A DNA stretch of 64,000 nucleotides from Streptomyces sp. CBMA291 (lineage in GTDB: Bacteria; Actinomycetota; Actinomycetes; Streptomycetales; Streptomycetaceae), in contig NZ_MSJP01000019.1 of assembly GCF_014596525.1 (NCBI RefSeq), positions 1-64,000 of the forward strand. Direction: 5' to 3'. Shown here piece after piece: positions 24,497 to 34,196 of this stretch. The position numbers and the translations under genes were made by a program. Under the pieces are notes generated by a model that saw only the letters and a list, made by a program, of their open reading frames with translations, had not been told where the DNA came from and did no database searches. Each line of letters begins with the position of its first letter. Position 1 is the stretch's first letter.

Positions 24497-24841
24497 GGGG
24501 ACGCGCGGGGCGGGTGCGTTCCCGTACGGCCCGGCGGCGCGGGGCGGGTCCGCTCCCGTACGACCCGGGAGCGCGCGTGACGGCACGGACCCGCGTGGCT
24601 CGGGGGTGCGTGCGCCACACCGCACCCCCGTAACCCTGCACACCCGTAACCCTGCACACCCGCACACCCGGCGGCGCGCCGCCACGACCCACCCCCGCGA
24701 CGGGCCGGGAGCGCGCACCACGGCGTACCCCCAGACCGACCGGGGGCACACCCCACACCCGCCCCGCCCCCCTGCCCCCGCCCCCCGCGCGGAAGTTGAC
24801 GGGGAGTATCGCGAGTCGGCGCGGAGCGTTGCGATGCAAAA
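24497..24841. other. Intergenic region with degenerate GC-rich repeats
   Basis: There is no gene in this 345 bp. The first part repeats CTCCCGTACG/CCCGTACG with GCGGGGCGGGT spacers (24520-24575), the middle repeats CACACCCG and CCCGTAACCCTGCA (24612-24665). The right end becomes less GC-rich and runs into the iron box and desA promoter. Confidence 0.6.
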
Positions 24842-24860
24842 TTAGGTTAGGCTAACCTTA
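24842..24860 (+). promoter_or_regulatory. Iron box (DmdR1/IdeR-type) before desABCD
   Basis: TTAGGTTAGGCTAACCTTA is an almost perfect 19-bp palindromic iron box, 75 bp before the desA start. It should place the whole biosynthetic operon under iron repression. Confidence 0.95.
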
Positions 24861-24935
24861 GTTTCGACCGTGTCGCCCCTCGCCCCCTTCCTGTCCTGAG
24901 GGCGCGACCGAGCCCCGTACCGGGAGGCCCCCCAC

Positions 24936-26375
24936 ATGCGCTCGCACCTGCTCAACGACGCCACGGCGGAGAGCTACCGGCGCTCCGTCACCGAAGGAGT
25001 CGAGCGGGTGGCGGAGAAACTCGCCACGACGCGAGGCCCGTTCACCGGCGTGACCCCGGCCGACCTCGCGCCCGTCATCGACGCCGTCGACCTCGACCGG
25101 CCGCTCGGCGACTCCTCCGCCGCTCTCGACGAACTGGAGAGCGTCTACCTCCGCGACGCCGTCTACTTCCACCACCCCCGCTACCTGGCCCACCTCAACT
25201 GCCCGGTGGTCATCCCCGCCGTCCTCGGCGAAGCCGTCCTCTCGGCGGTCAACTCCTCGATGGACACCTGGGACCAGAGCGCGGGCGGCACCCTCATCGA
25301 ACGGAAACTCGTCGACTGGACCACCGGCAGGATCGGGCTCGGACCCGCCGCCGACGGCGTGTTCACCAGCGGCGGCACCCAGTCCAACCTCCAGGCGCTG
25401 CTCCTCGCCCGCGAGGAGTCCGGCAGCACCGACCTGCGGAAACTTCGCATCTTCGCCTCCGAGTGCAGCCACTTCAGCGTCCAGAAGTCGGCCACGCTCC
25501 TCGGCCTCGGCGCCGAAGCCGTCGTCTCCGTCCCCGTCGACGCCGAGAAGCGGATGCAGTCCGTCGTCCTCGCCGCCGAACTCGCCACCTGCCGCGCCGA
25601 GGGCCTCGTCCCGATGGCGATCGTCGCCACCGCGGGCACCACCGACTTCGGCTCCATCGACCCGCTCCCCGAGATCGCCGCCCTCGCCGAGGAGTACGGC
25701 TCCTGGATGCACGTGGACGCCGCCTACGGCTGCGGACTGCTCGCCTCCCCGACCCGCCGCCACCTCCTGGACGGCATCGAGCGGGCCGACTCGGTCACCG
25801 TCGACTTCCACAAGTCCTTCTTCCAGCCGGTGAGTTCCTCCGCCCTCCTGGTCCGCGAAGGCTCCACCCTGCGGCACGCGACCTACCACGCGGACTACCT
25901 CAACCCGCGCAGGACCCTCGCCGAGCGGATACCCAACCAGGTCGACAAGTCCCTCCAGACCACCCGCCGCTTCGACGCGCTCAAGCTCTGGATGACCCTG
26001 CGCGTGATGGGCGCCGACGGCATCGGCGGCCTCTTCGACGAGGTCTGCGACCTGGCCGCCGAGGGCCACGCGCTGCTCACCGCCGACCCGCGCTACGACG
26101 TGGTCGTCGCCCCGCGGCTCTCCACCCTCGTCTACCGCTACGTACCCGAGGGCGACGCCTCCCCCGAGGCCGTCGACCGGGCCAACCTGCACGCCCGCAA
26201 AGCCCTGTTCGCCTCGGGCGAGGCGGTCGTGGCGGGCACCAAGGTCGACGGGCGCCAGTACCTCAAGTTCACCCTGCTCAACCCCGAGACCACCACGGCC
26301 GACATCGCGGCCGTCCTCGATCTGATCGCCGGCCACGCCGAGCAGTACCTGGGAGAGAACCTTGTCCACGCCTGA
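24936..26375 (+). CDS. desA: Lysine decarboxylase of desferrioxamine synthesis
   Basis: PLP-dependent decarboxylation of L-lysine to cadaverine, first step of desferrioxamine assembly. It is a 479-residue group II decarboxylase: [52 protein letters not shown], and the PLP lysine at residue 293 in [22 protein letters not shown] 24936 has GGGAGG nine bases upstream. It is first of four overlapping genes (desA overlaps desB by 14 bp) behind a strong iron box. The identity is secure from sequence plus gene order. Confidence 0.96.
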   Translation: MRSHLLNDATAESYRRSVTEGVERVAEKLATTRGPFTGVTPADLAPVIDAVDLDRPLGDSSAALDELESVYLRDAVYFHHPRYLAHLNCPVVIPAVLGEAVLSAVNSSMDTWDQSAGGTLIERKLVDWTTGRIGLGPAADGVFTSGGTQSNLQALLLAREESGSTDLRKLRIFASECSHFSVQKSATLLGLGAEAVVSVPVDAEKRMQSVVLAAELATCRAEGLVPMAIVATAGTTDFGSIDPLPEIAALAEEYGSWMHVDAAYGCGLLASPTRRHLLDGIERADSVTVDFHKSFFQPVSSSALLVREGSTLRHATYHADYLNPRRTLAERIPNQVDKSLQTTRRFDALKLWMTLRVMGADGIGGLFDEVCDLAAEGHALLTADPRYDVVVAPRLSTLVYRYVPEGDASPEAVDRANLHARKALFASGEAVVAGTKVDGRQYLKFTLLNPETTTADIAAVLDLIAGHAEQYLGENLVHA

Positions 26376-27645
26376 GACGGCCCCGACCCACGACTTCATC
26401 GGCATCGGGCTCGGTCCGTTCAACCTCGGACTGGCCTGCCTCACCGAGCCGATCGAGGAGCTGAACGGCGTCTTCCTGGAGTCGAAGCCCGACTTCGAGT
26501 GGCACTCGGGAATGTTCCTCGAAGGCGCCCACCTCCAGACCCCGTTCATGTCGGACCTGGTCACGATGGCCGACCCGACCTCGCCGTACTCCTTCCTCAA
26601 CTACCTGAAGGAGAAGGGCCGCCTCTACTCGTTCTACATCCGCGAGAACTTCTACCCGCTGCGGGTCGAGTACGACGACTACTGCCGCTGGGCCGCCGCA
26701 CGCCTCTCCTCCATCCGGTTCTCGACCACCGTCACCTCCGTGACCTACGACGAGACCGCCGAGGTGTACGAGGTCGCCACCGACACCGGGGAAACGTTCC
26801 GCTCCGCCCGGATCGTGCTCGGCACCGGCACGCCCCCGCACCTCCCCGAGAGCTGCCAGGGTCTCGGCGGCGACCTCGTCCACAACGCGCGCTACCTCGG
26901 CCACAAGGAAGCGCTCCAGCGCAAGAAGTCGATCACCCTGGTCGGCAGCGGCCAGAGCGCCGCCGAGATCTACTACGACCTGCTCTCCGAGATCGACGTC
27001 CACGGCTACCAGCTGAACTGGGTCACCCGCTCCCCGCGCTTCTTCCCGCTGGAGTACACCAAGCTCACCCTGGAGATGACCTCCCCGGAGTACGTGGACT
27101 ACTTCCACGCCCTGCCCGAGGAGACCCGCTACCGCCTGGAGACCGAGCAGAAGGGCCTCTTCAAGGGCATCGACGGCGAGCTGATCAACGCCATCTTCGA
27201 CCTGCTCTACCAGAAGAACATCGCCGCCCCCGCGCCCACCCGCCTCCTCAGCAACTCGGCGCTGCGCACCGCCTCGTACGACGAGACCACCGGCACCTAC
27301 ACCCTCGGCTTCCACCAGGAGGAGCAGGGCAAGGACTTCACCCTGGACACCGAGGGCCTGATCCTCGCCACCGGGTACAAGTACACCGTCCCCGCCTTCC
27401 TCGAACCGGTCCGCGACCGCCTGCGCTGGGACTCCCGGGGCCGCTTCGACGTGGCCCGCGACTACTCCGTCGACATCACCGGCCGGGGCGTCTTCCTCCA
27501 GAACGCGGGCGTGCACACCCACTCGGTCACCTCGCCCGACCTCGGCATGGGCCCGTACCGCAACGCGTACATCATCGCGGCGATGCTGGGACGCGAGTAC
27601 TACCCCGTCGAGAAGACCATCGCTTTCCAGGAGTTCGCGGTATGA
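26362..27645 (+). CDS. desB: Cadaverine/lysine N-monooxygenase
   Basis: FAD- and NADPH-dependent N-hydroxylation of cadaverine, in the lysine/ornithine N-monooxygenase family. Seen in 427 residues: FAD loop [17 protein letters not shown] near the start, substrate region [25 protein letters not shown] loop [17 protein letters not shown] near residue 193, and the C-terminal [13 protein letters not shown] (D/N-rich ATGY motif). The start is an uncommon TTG at 26362 behind GGGAGAG, inside the end of desA. Its stop overlaps desC by ATGA. Tight overlaps imply translational coupling of the pathway enzymes. Confidence 0.95.
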   Translation: MSTPETAPTHDFIGIGLGPFNLGLACLTEPIEELNGVFLESKPDFEWHSGMFLEGAHLQTPFMSDLVTMADPTSPYSFLNYLKEKGRLYSFYIRENFYPLRVEYDDYCRWAAARLSSIRFSTTVTSVTYDETAEVYEVATDTGETFRSARIVLGTGTPPHLPESCQGLGGDLVHNARYLGHKEALQRKKSITLVGSGQSAAEIYYDLLSEIDVHGYQLNWVTRSPRFFPLEYTKLTLEMTSPEYVDYFHALPEETRYRLETEQKGLFKGIDGELINAIFDLLYQKNIAAPAPTRLLSNSALRTASYDETTGTYTLGFHQEEQGKDFTLDTEGLILATGYKYTVPAFLEPVRDRLRWDSRGRFDVARDYSVDITGRGVFLQNAGVHTHSVTSPDLGMGPYRNAYIIAAMLGREYYPVEKTIAFQEFAV

Positions 27646-28172
27646 ACGTGTCCATACGCCCCTTCGACCCGTCGAAGGACGCCGAGCTGATCCACCCCTG
27701 GGTCACCCACCCCAAGGCCGCCTTCTGGATGATGCAGGGCGCCACCCTCCAGGACGTCGAGCGCGAGTACTTCGCCATCGTCGCCCACCCCGACCACGAC
27801 GCCTTCATCGGCCTCGTCGACGGCGAGCCCGCCTTCCTGATGGAGCGGTACGACCCGGCGAAACTGGAACTGGTCGGACTGTACGACCCGCTCCCCGGCG
27901 ACGTCGGCATGCACTTCCTCGTCGCACCCACCGACACCCCCGTGCACGGCTTCACCCGGACCGTGATCACCGCCGTCATGACCGAGCTGTTCGCCGACCC
28001 GGCGACCTCCCGCGTGGTCGTCGAGCCCGACATCGCCAACAAGGCCGTCCACGCCCTCAACGAGGCCGTCGGCTTCGTACCCGAGCGCGAGATCCGGAAG
28101 CCCGAGAAGAAGGCCCTGCTCAGCTTCTGCACCCGCGCCCGGTTCGAGGCGGCCACGGGAGCCGCCGCGTGA
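27642..28172 (+). CDS. desC: N-hydroxycadaverine acyltransferase (GNAT)
   Basis: Acylates N-hydroxycadaverine with acetyl- or succinyl-CoA, giving the hydroxamate units. The 176-residue protein follows the siderophore acetyltransferase pattern (RimJ/RimL-IucB-like GNAT): [20 protein letters not shown] at the start, [30 protein letters not shown] as the acyl-CoA strand, and [26 protein letters not shown] at the end. ATG 27642 overlaps the desB stop (ATGA) and the gene ends in a GTGA overlap with desD. The choice of acyl donor cannot be seen in sequence. Confidence 0.94.
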   Translation: MNVSIRPFDPSKDAELIHPWVTHPKAAFWMMQGATLQDVEREYFAIVAHPDHDAFIGLVDGEPAFLMERYDPAKLELVGLYDPLPGDVGMHFLVAPTDTPVHGFTRTVITAVMTELFADPATSRVVVEPDIANKAVHALNEAVGFVPEREIRKPEKKALLSFCTRARFEAATGAAA

Positions 28173-29968
28173 CCGCCGCCGACCGCGTCTCCACCGGCGC
28201 CGAGGCCGTCGCCCACCTCACCCCCGAGCGCTGGGCCGACGCCAACCGCGCCCTGATCCGCAAGGGCCTCGCCGAGTTCGCCCACGAGCGGCTGCTGCAC
28301 CCCAGGGAACTGGGCGAGAGCCGCTACGAGGTCCTCAGCGACGACGGCGCCACCGCCTACCGCTTCACCGCCGACCGGTTCGCCCTCGACCACTGGCAGG
28401 TCTACCCCGATTCGATCAGCCGCCACCGGGGCGACGAGCACCTCCCGCTCGACGCGCTCCAGTTCGTCATCGAACTGCGCGGCTCCCTCGGCCTGAGCGA
28501 CGAGGTCCTCCCGGTCTACCTGGAGGAGATCTCCTCCACCCTCGCCGGTACCGCCTTCAAGGCGACCAAACCGCCCGTCACCTGCGCCGACCTGGCCCGC
28601 GCCGGCTTCCAGGCGATCGAGACCGGGATGACCGAGGGCCACCCCTGCTTCGTCGCCAACAACGGCCGTCTCGGCTTCGGCGTCGACGAGTTCCGCGCGT
28701 ACGCCCCCGAGGCCGCGAGCGAGATCCATCTGATCTGGCTGGCCGCCCGCCGCGACCGCGCCGCCTTCACCGCCGGGGCGGGCATCGACTACGAGACCTT
28801 CGTCCGCGCCGAGCTGGGCGACGAGGCCGTCGACCGCTTCGCCGCCGTCCTCACCGGACGCGGTCTCGACCCGGCCGACTACCTGCTGATGCCGGCCCAC
28901 CCCTGGCAGTGGTGGAACAAGCTCTCCGTCACCTTCGCCGCCGAGGTCGCCCAGGAGCGCCTGGTGTACCTGGGCGAGGGCGACGACGCCTATCTGGCCC
29001 AGCAGTCCATCCGCACCTTCTTCAACACCTCCGACCCGGCCAGGCACTATGTGAAGACGGCCATGTCCGTCCTCAACATGGGCTTCATGCGGGGCCTCTC
29101 GGCCGCGTACATGGCGGCCACCCCGGCCATCAACGACTGGCTGCACGGCCTGATCGCCGCCGACCGGGTCTTCACCGGGGCGCGGTTCTCGATCATCCGC
29201 GAGCGGGCCGCCGTCGGCTACCGGCACCTGGAGTACGAGGCCGCCACCGACCGCTACTCGCCCTACCGCAAGATGCTGGCCGCGCTCTGGCGCGAGTCCC
29301 CGGTGCCAGGCCTCGGCGAGGGCGAGCGGCTCGCCACGATGGCCTCGCTGCTGCACGTCGACCACACGGGTGCCTCCTTCACCGGCGCGCTGATCAAGGA
29401 GTCGGGCCTGGCGCCCGAGGTCTGGCTGCGCCGCTACCTGGACGCCTACCTGGTGCCGGTGCTGCACAGCTTCTACGCGTACGACCTGGCCTTCATGCCG
29501 CACGGCGAGAACGTGATCCTGGTCCTCGACAAGCACGGCGCGGTCGTCCGGGCGATCTTCAAGGACATCGCCGAGGAGATCGTCGTCATGGACCCGGCGG
29601 CGGTCCTGCCCCCGGCCGTGGAGCGGGTCCGGGCGGACGTCCCCGAGGACATGAAGCTGCTCTCCGTCTTCACGGACGTCTTCGACTGCTTCTTCCGCTT
29701 CCTCGCGGCGACCCTCGCGGCGGAGGGAGTCCTCGACGAGGACGGCTTCTGGCGCACGGTCGCCGCGTGCGTGCGCGGCTACGAGGAGTCGAAGCCGGAA
29801 CTCGCGGACCGCTTCCGGCAGTACGACATGTTCGCGGAGACCTTCGCCCTGTCGGCGCTCAACCGGCTCCAGCTCCGCGACAACCGGCAGATGGTCGACC
29901 TCGCGGACCCCTCGGCCGCCCTCCAGCTGGTCGGCGACCTGGTGAACCCGATCGCGCGGTTCGCCTGA
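28169..29968 (+). CDS. desD: NRPS-independent siderophore synthetase for desferrioxamine
   Basis: ATP-dependent condensation and cyclisation of N-hydroxy-N-succinylcadaverine into desferrioxamine E (and B with the acetyl unit). A 599-residue IucA/IucC-family synthetase: GHPCFVANNGRLGFGVDEFR in the nucleotide-binding part, LMPAHPWQWWNKL, STQQ-like LAQQSIRTFFNTSDPARHYV, KTAMSVLNMGFMRGLSAAYM, then the FhuF-like C-terminal domain with LHSFYAYDLAFMPHGENVIL and AIFKDIAEEI. GTG 28169 overlaps the desC stop. It is last in the operon, followed by a long terminator hairpin. Confidence 0.96.
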   Translation: MTAADRVSTGAEAVAHLTPERWADANRALIRKGLAEFAHERLLHPRELGESRYEVLSDDGATAYRFTADRFALDHWQVYPDSISRHRGDEHLPLDALQFVIELRGSLGLSDEVLPVYLEEISSTLAGTAFKATKPPVTCADLARAGFQAIETGMTEGHPCFVANNGRLGFGVDEFRAYAPEAASEIHLIWLAARRDRAAFTAGAGIDYETFVRAELGDEAVDRFAAVLTGRGLDPADYLLMPAHPWQWWNKLSVTFAAEVAQERLVYLGEGDDAYLAQQSIRTFFNTSDPARHYVKTAMSVLNMGFMRGLSAAYMAATPAINDWLHGLIAADRVFTGARFSIIRERAAVGYRHLEYEAATDRYSPYRKMLAALWRESPVPGLGEGERLATMASLLHVDHTGASFTGALIKESGLAPEVWLRRYLDAYLVPVLHSFYAYDLAFMPHGENVILVLDKHGAVVRAIFKDIAEEIVVMDPAAVLPPAVERVRADVPEDMKLLSVFTDVFDCFFRFLAATLAAEGVLDEDGFWRTVAACVRGYEESKPELADRFRQYDMFAETFALSALNRLQLRDNRQMVDLADPSAALQLVGDLVNPIARFA

Positions 29969-29976
29969 CGGACGGG

Positions 29977-30017
29977 CGCGGGCCCCGGCGGAGTACGGTC
30001 CTCCGCCGGGGCCCGCG
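29977..30017. terminator. Terminator after the des operon
   Basis: A perfect 16-bp stem (29977-29992 with 30002-30017) and 9-nt loop begins 8 bp after the desD stop. The convergent hexosaminidase gene ends 66 bp further on, so it may serve both sides. Confidence 0.88.
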
Positions 30018-30082
30018 TCGTCTTCACGCGTACCGGCCGGGTCGCCCGGCCGACGGCCGCGACCGGTGGACGGCTCCTGCGG

Positions 30083-31717
30083 TCAGGAACCCGCGCCGGG
30101 CCAGGGGACCTGCGGGGAGCGGTACCAGCCGATGCCCAGGGCCTCGAAGCGCGGCGCCTGCTCCGCGAGCCGGACCTTGTACGACTCCCAGTCGTGGCCG
30201 GCCGCCGGGGACCAGCCCAGCTCCGCCACGCCCGGCAGCCTCGGGAAGGCCATCTCGTCGAGGTGGGCCGAGGTGGACAGGGTCTCCGTCCACAGGGCCG
30301 CCTCGACGCCCCGGACGGCGGACTCGGGCACGCCCGGCAGATAGGTCGCCGGGTCCCAGTCGTAGGAGCGCTGGACCTCCACGTAACCGGCCCAGCTGAG
30401 GCCGAGCGCGTAGTCCTTCGTGTACTTCATGTCGATGTAGCTGCGGTCGGCGGGCGAGACGATCACCCCGGTCCCGGCGCGGGCGACCTCGGCGACCCGC
30501 TCCTTGTCGGCGGCGGGGGTGCGGTCGTGGCCCCAGTACTGGACGAGGGCTCCGTCGGCGGGGGTGGTGCCGGTGAGCTGGTGCCAGCCGACGACCTTCT
30601 TGCCGTACTTGGCGACGATCGGCTGCACCTTGTCCATCATGGTCTTGTAGTCGGCGTGGCTGGTGGCGCGCGCCTCGTCGCCGCCGATGTGGAGGTACCG
30701 GCCGGGGGTCAGCGCGGCGATCTCCCGGATGACGTCGTCGACGAAGTCGTACGTGACCGGCTTGGACGCGCACAGGGTGCTGAAGCCGACGTTGATGCCG
30801 GTGTAGAGGGGCGGGGCGACACCGTCGCAGTTGAGCTGCGCGTAGGAGGAGAGGGCCGCGTTGGTGTGGCCCGGCAGGTCGATCTCGGGGATCACCTCCT
30901 GGTGGCGGGAGGCGGCGTACCGGACGATCTCGCGGTAGTCGTCCTTGGTGTAGAAGCCGCCGGGACCGCCGCCGACCTGGGTGGAGCCGCCGTGCGTGGT
31001 GAGCCGGGGCCAGGAGTCGATGGCGATGCGCCAGCCCTGGTCGTCGGTGAGGTGCAGATGGAGGGTGTTCACCTTGTAGAGCGCCGCCTGGTCGATGTAC
31101 CGCTTCACCTGGTCGACGGTGAAGAAGTGGCGGGCGACGTCGAGCATGACGCCCCGGTAGGCGAAGCGCGGGGTGTCGGTGACGGTGCCACCGGCGACCT
31201 TCCAGGGGCCCGGCTGGACGCTGTCGCGCTCGACGGCGGCGGGCAGCTGCTGACGGACGGTCTGGAGCCCGTGGAAGAGCCCGGCGGGGGTGCGGGCGGT
31301 GACGGTGAGGCCCTCGGGCGCGGAGCGCAGCCGGTAGCCCTCGTCGCCGAGCGCGGTCTCCCCGGAGCGCAGCCGGAGCAGGATGCCGCCTTCGGCCGCC
31401 CGCTCGTCGACGACGGGCAGCGGGAAGCCGGTGGCGGGGCGCAGCAGCCCGGCGAGGTAGCCGCCGAGCGCCTTGGCGTCGGCGGAGCGGGTGTCGATGC
31501 CGATGCGGGTGGTGCGGCTGAGGACGTAGGGCCTGCCCTCGGGGGTGACGGAGGCGGGGACGGGGACGATCCGGCCGAGCGGGCGGACTCCGGGCTCGGC
31601 GGCTGCTCTGCCGCCTTCGGTTCGGCCTTGGGCGGTGGCCTCGCCACAGCCGACTCCGGCGGCGGCGACGAGGAGGAGGGTTCCGATCAGACGGGGAATC
31701 CTTCGGCGCTGACTCAC
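30083..31717 (-). CDS. Secreted beta-N-acetylhexosaminidase (GH20)
   Basis: Releases N-acetylglucosamine from chitin or peptidoglycan fragments outside the cell. In 544 residues: an N-terminal export signal (RRRIPRLIGTLLLVAAAGVG with Cys at about 25, a weak lipobox); a GH20b domain (to about 185); then the GH20 catalytic barrel with GVMLDVARHFFTVDQVKRYI, LHLHLTDDQGWRI, VIPEIDLPGHTNA and the catalytic Asp-Glu in LHIGGDEARATSH, where the enzyme acts through the substrate acetamido group. I chose GTG 31717 (VSQRRRIP) since GAAAGGGA lies upstream and the signal peptide begins there; the open frame reaches 31963. A DasR-like site lies 120 bp upstream. Confidence 0.92.
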   Translation of the reverse strand: MSQRRRIPRLIGTLLLVAAAGVGCGEATAQGRTEGGRAAAEPGVRPLGRIVPVPASVTPEGRPYVLSRTTRIGIDTRSADAKALGGYLAGLLRPATGFPLPVVDERAAEGGILLRLRSGETALGDEGYRLRSAPEGLTVTARTPAGLFHGLQTVRQQLPAAVERDSVQPGPWKVAGGTVTDTPRFAYRGVMLDVARHFFTVDQVKRYIDQAALYKVNTLHLHLTDDQGWRIAIDSWPRLTTHGGSTQVGGGPGGFYTKDDYREIVRYAASRHQEVIPEIDLPGHTNAALSSYAQLNCDGVAPPLYTGINVGFSTLCASKPVTYDFVDDVIREIAALTPGRYLHIGGDEARATSHADYKTMMDKVQPIVAKYGKKVVGWHQLTGTTPADGALVQYWGHDRTPAADKERVAEVARAGTGVIVSPADRSYIDMKYTKDYALGLSWAGYVEVQRSYDWDPATYLPGVPESAVRGVEAALWTETLSTSAHLDEMAFPRLPGVAELGWSPAAGHDWESYKVRLAEQAPRFEALGIGWYRSPQVPWPGAGS

Positions 31718-31835
31718 AGACTGGGTCCCTTTCGGGCGGTGGGCTCGTCCCTCCGTCCCCTGGGGGGCGGGGGGCTCGTCCCCCGATTTGTACCGTCGAA
31801 GCGTCGCTCTGGGTAGTAGTGCGGGTCCGAACGGT

Positions 31836-31851
31836 AAAGGTCTGGACCAAG
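31836..31851. promoter_or_regulatory. Candidate DasR-responsive element (dre)
   Basis: AAAGGTCTGGACCAAG contains GGTCTGGACCA, one base from the dre core GGTCTAGACCA; the outer bases are poor matches. It sits between the divergent hexosaminidase and small-protein genes, fitting N-acetylglucosamine control. Confidence 0.65.
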
Positions 31852-31914
31852 ACCCTGTTTTACCCCCTCGATCATGCCTTCCCTGCCCGATTTCGGGCAG
31901 GATTCTTGCTAAGA

Positions 31915-32217
31915 ATGCCGAATACCCTTCAGTATTCACGGGTGCTTGAACGCCGCCCGTCACACGACGACCTCATCGACCACCTGATCCGCAGCACCGC
32001 GCTCCAGCGCGGCGAGGCCACCCGGGTGATCCTCGACGTGCTGGCGTACTTCGACGAGACGACCGAGGAGTTCGTCCGCCGCCGTCACCGCGAACTACAG
32101 TCCGGCGGCTCCGTGAACGCCGAGATCTTCGAACGGATCGCGACGGAACTCCCGCACCGCGCCGTATCGCCCCCGGAGCTGTCGCTCCGGCAGCTGCGCC
32201 GCATCGTCTACGGCTGA
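31915..32217 (+). CDS. Small conserved-looking protein of unknown function
   Basis: A 100-residue acidic/basic soluble protein that I do not recognise. It is predicted mostly helical: HDDLIDHLIRSTALQRGEAT, VILDVLAYFDETTEEFVRRR, and a C-terminal PELSLRQLRRIVYG. The segment TALQRGEATRVILDVLAYF loosely recalls the start of HU-type proteins, but length and remainder do not support that family. ATG 31915 has only a weak AGGA upstream; a GTG a few codons later is possible. It lies 32 bp before glmS, probably in one transcript, and divergent from the hexosaminidase across the dre-like site, so shared aminosugar control is likely. Confidence 0.6.
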   Translation: MPNTLQYSRVLERRPSHDDLIDHLIRSTALQRGEATRVILDVLAYFDETTEEFVRRRHRELQSGGSVNAEIFERIATELPHRAVSPPELSLRQLRRIVYG

Positions 32218-32249
32218 GCACGCTCACCAACCTGGAGGGTTTCACCTTT

Positions 32250-34067
32250 ATGTGCGGAATTGTCGGTTACATCGGTAAGCGCGACGTCGCCCCGCTGCTC
32301 CTGGAGGGGCTCCAGCGCCTGGAGTACCGGGGATACGACTCGGCGGGCATGGTCATCACCAGCCCCAAGGCCTCCGGCCTGAAGATGGCCAAGGCCAAGG
32401 GCCGCGTCCGCGACCTCGAAGCCAGGATCCCCAAGCGCTTCACCGGCACCACCGGCATCGCCCACACCCGCTGGGCCACCCACGGCGCGCCGAGCGACGT
32501 CAACTCGCACCCGCACATGGACCCCGAGAACAAGGTCGCCGTCGTCCACAACGGCATCGTCGACAACGCCCAGGAGCTGCGCGCCAAGCTGGAGGCCGAC
32601 GGCGTCGCCTTCGCCTCCGAGACGGACACCGAGGTCATCACCCACCTCGTCGCCCGTTCCCAGGCCGACACCCTGGAGGAGAAGGTCCGCGAGGCCCTGA
32701 AGGTCATCGAGGGCACCTACGGCATCGCCGTGATGCACGCCGACTTCAACGACCGCATCGTCGTCGCCCGCAACGGCTCCCCGGTCATCCTCGGCATCGG
32801 CGAGAAGGAGATGCTCGTCGCCTCCGACGTCGCCGCCCTGATCGCCCACACCCGTCAGGTCGTCACCCTCGACGACGGCGAGATGGCCACCCTCAAGGCC
32901 GACGACTTCCGCACGTACACGGTCTCCGGCACCTCCACCACCGCCACCCCCGAGACCGTCGAGTGGGAGGCCGCCTCCTACGACATGGGCGGCCACGACA
33001 CCTACATGCACAAGGAGATCTCCGAGCAGGCCGACGCCGTCGACCGCGTGCTGCGCGGCCGGATCGACGACCGCTTCTCCACCGTGCACCTCGGCGGTCT
33101 GAACCTGGACCCCCGCGAGGCCCGCACCATACGCCGCATCAAGATCCTCGGCTGCGGCACCTCGTACCACGCCGGTCTCATCGGCGCCGGGCTCATCGAG
33201 TCCCTGGCCCGCATCCCCGCCGACGCCGAGCCGGCCTCGGAGTTCCGCTACCGCAACCCGGTCGTGGACCCCGACACCCTCTACATCGCCGTCTCCCAGT
33301 CCGGCGAGACCTACGACGTGCTCGCCGCCGTCCAGGAGCTGAAGCGCAAGGGCGCCCGCGTCCTCGGCGTGGTCAACGTGGTCGGCTCCGCCATCGCCCG
33401 CGAGGCCGACGGCGGCATGTACGTGCACGCCGGGCCCGAGGTCTGCGTCGTCTCCACCAAGTGCTTCACCAACACGGTCACCGCCTTCGCGCTGCTCGCC
33501 CTGCACCTCGGCCGCATCCGCGACCTGTCCGTCACCGACGGCAAGCGGATCATCGAGGGCCTGCGCAGGCTCCCCGCGCAGATCGAGGAGATCCTGAAGA
33601 CCGAGGACGAGATCAAGAAGATCGCCGCGGAGTACGCGGGCGCCCAGTCGATGATGTTCATCGGCCGCGTCCGGGGCTACCCGGTGGCCCTTGAGGCCTC
33701 CCTCAAGCTGAAGGAGATCTCCTACATCCACGCCGAGGCCTACCCCGCCTCCGAGCTGAAGCACGGCCCGCTGGCCCTCATCGAGCCCGCCCTGCCGACG
33801 GTCGCGATCGTCCCCGACGACGACCTGCTCGAAAAGAACCGCGCCGCCCTGGAGGAGATCAAGGCCCGCAGCGGCCGCATCCTCGCGGTGGCGCACCAGC
33901 CGCAGCCGAAGGCCGACCACACCATCGTCGTGCCGAAGAACGAGGACGAGCTGGACCCGATCCTGATGGGCATCCCGCTCCAGCTCCTCGCCTACCACAC
34001 GGCGCTCGCCATGGGCCGCGACATCGACAAGCCGCGCAACCTGGCCAAGTCCGTCACGGTCGAGTAG
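32250..34067 (+). CDS. glmS: Glutamine-fructose-6-phosphate aminotransferase
   Basis: Makes glucosamine-6-phosphate from fructose-6-phosphate and glutamine, the entry to peptidoglycan and chitin-type aminosugars. The 605 residues begin MCGIVGYIGKRDVAPLLLEG, with Cys 2 as the N-terminal nucleophile of the class II glutamine amidotransferase domain (TRWATHGAPSDVNSHPH follows). Two SIS isomerase domains come next (ILGCGTSYHAGLIGAG, VSQSGETYDVLAAV, ASLKLKEISYIHAEAYPASE LKHGP) and the conserved end KPRNLAKSVTVE. ATG 32250 lies 11 bp after GGAGGG. It is placed beside hexosaminidase, so aminosugar recovery and synthesis are neighbours. A chromosomal streptomycete may have a second glmS; this window cannot show that. 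Confidence 0.97.
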   Translation: MCGIVGYIGKRDVAPLLLEGLQRLEYRGYDSAGMVITSPKASGLKMAKAKGRVRDLEARIPKRFTGTTGIAHTRWATHGAPSDVNSHPHMDPENKVAVVHNGIVDNAQELRAKLEADGVAFASETDTEVITHLVARSQADTLEEKVREALKVIEGTYGIAVMHADFNDRIVVARNGSPVILGIGEKEMLVASDVAALIAHTRQVVTLDDGEMATLKADDFRTYTVSGTSTTATPETVEWEAASYDMGGHDTYMHKEISEQADAVDRVLRGRIDDRFSTVHLGGLNLDPREARTIRRIKILGCGTSYHAGLIGAGLIESLARIPADAEPASEFRYRNPVVDPDTLYIAVSQSGETYDVLAAVQELKRKGARVLGVVNVVGSAIAREADGGMYVHAGPEVCVVSTKCFTNTVTAFALLALHLGRIRDLSVTDGKRIIEGLRRLPAQIEEILKTEDEIKKIAAEYAGAQSMMFIGRVRGYPVALEASLKLKEISYIHAEAYPASELKHGPLALIEPALPTVAIVPDDDLLEKNRAALEEIKARSGRILAVAHQPQPKADHTIVVPKNEDELDPILMGIPLQLLAYHTALAMGRDIDKPRNLAKSVTVE

Positions 34068-34136
34068 CGGCCGTCCGGGCCTGTCCCCCGGACCCGCGCC
34101 GCCGGGCCTGTCCCCCGGCAGCTCGCCTGACACCAG

Positions 34137-34171
34137 AGCGGCCCCCGATGCCTCGCGCACCGGGGGCCGCT
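34137..34171. terminator. Terminator after glmS
   Basis: A perfect 11-bp stem (34137-34147 with 34161-34171) and 13-nt loop lie between glmS and the convergent acetate-transporter gene. Two copies of CCGGGCCTGTCCCCCGG precede it (34075 and 34102). Confidence 0.75.
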
Positions 34172-34196
34172 CCCCTGTTCCCCTGCTTCCCCCGGC

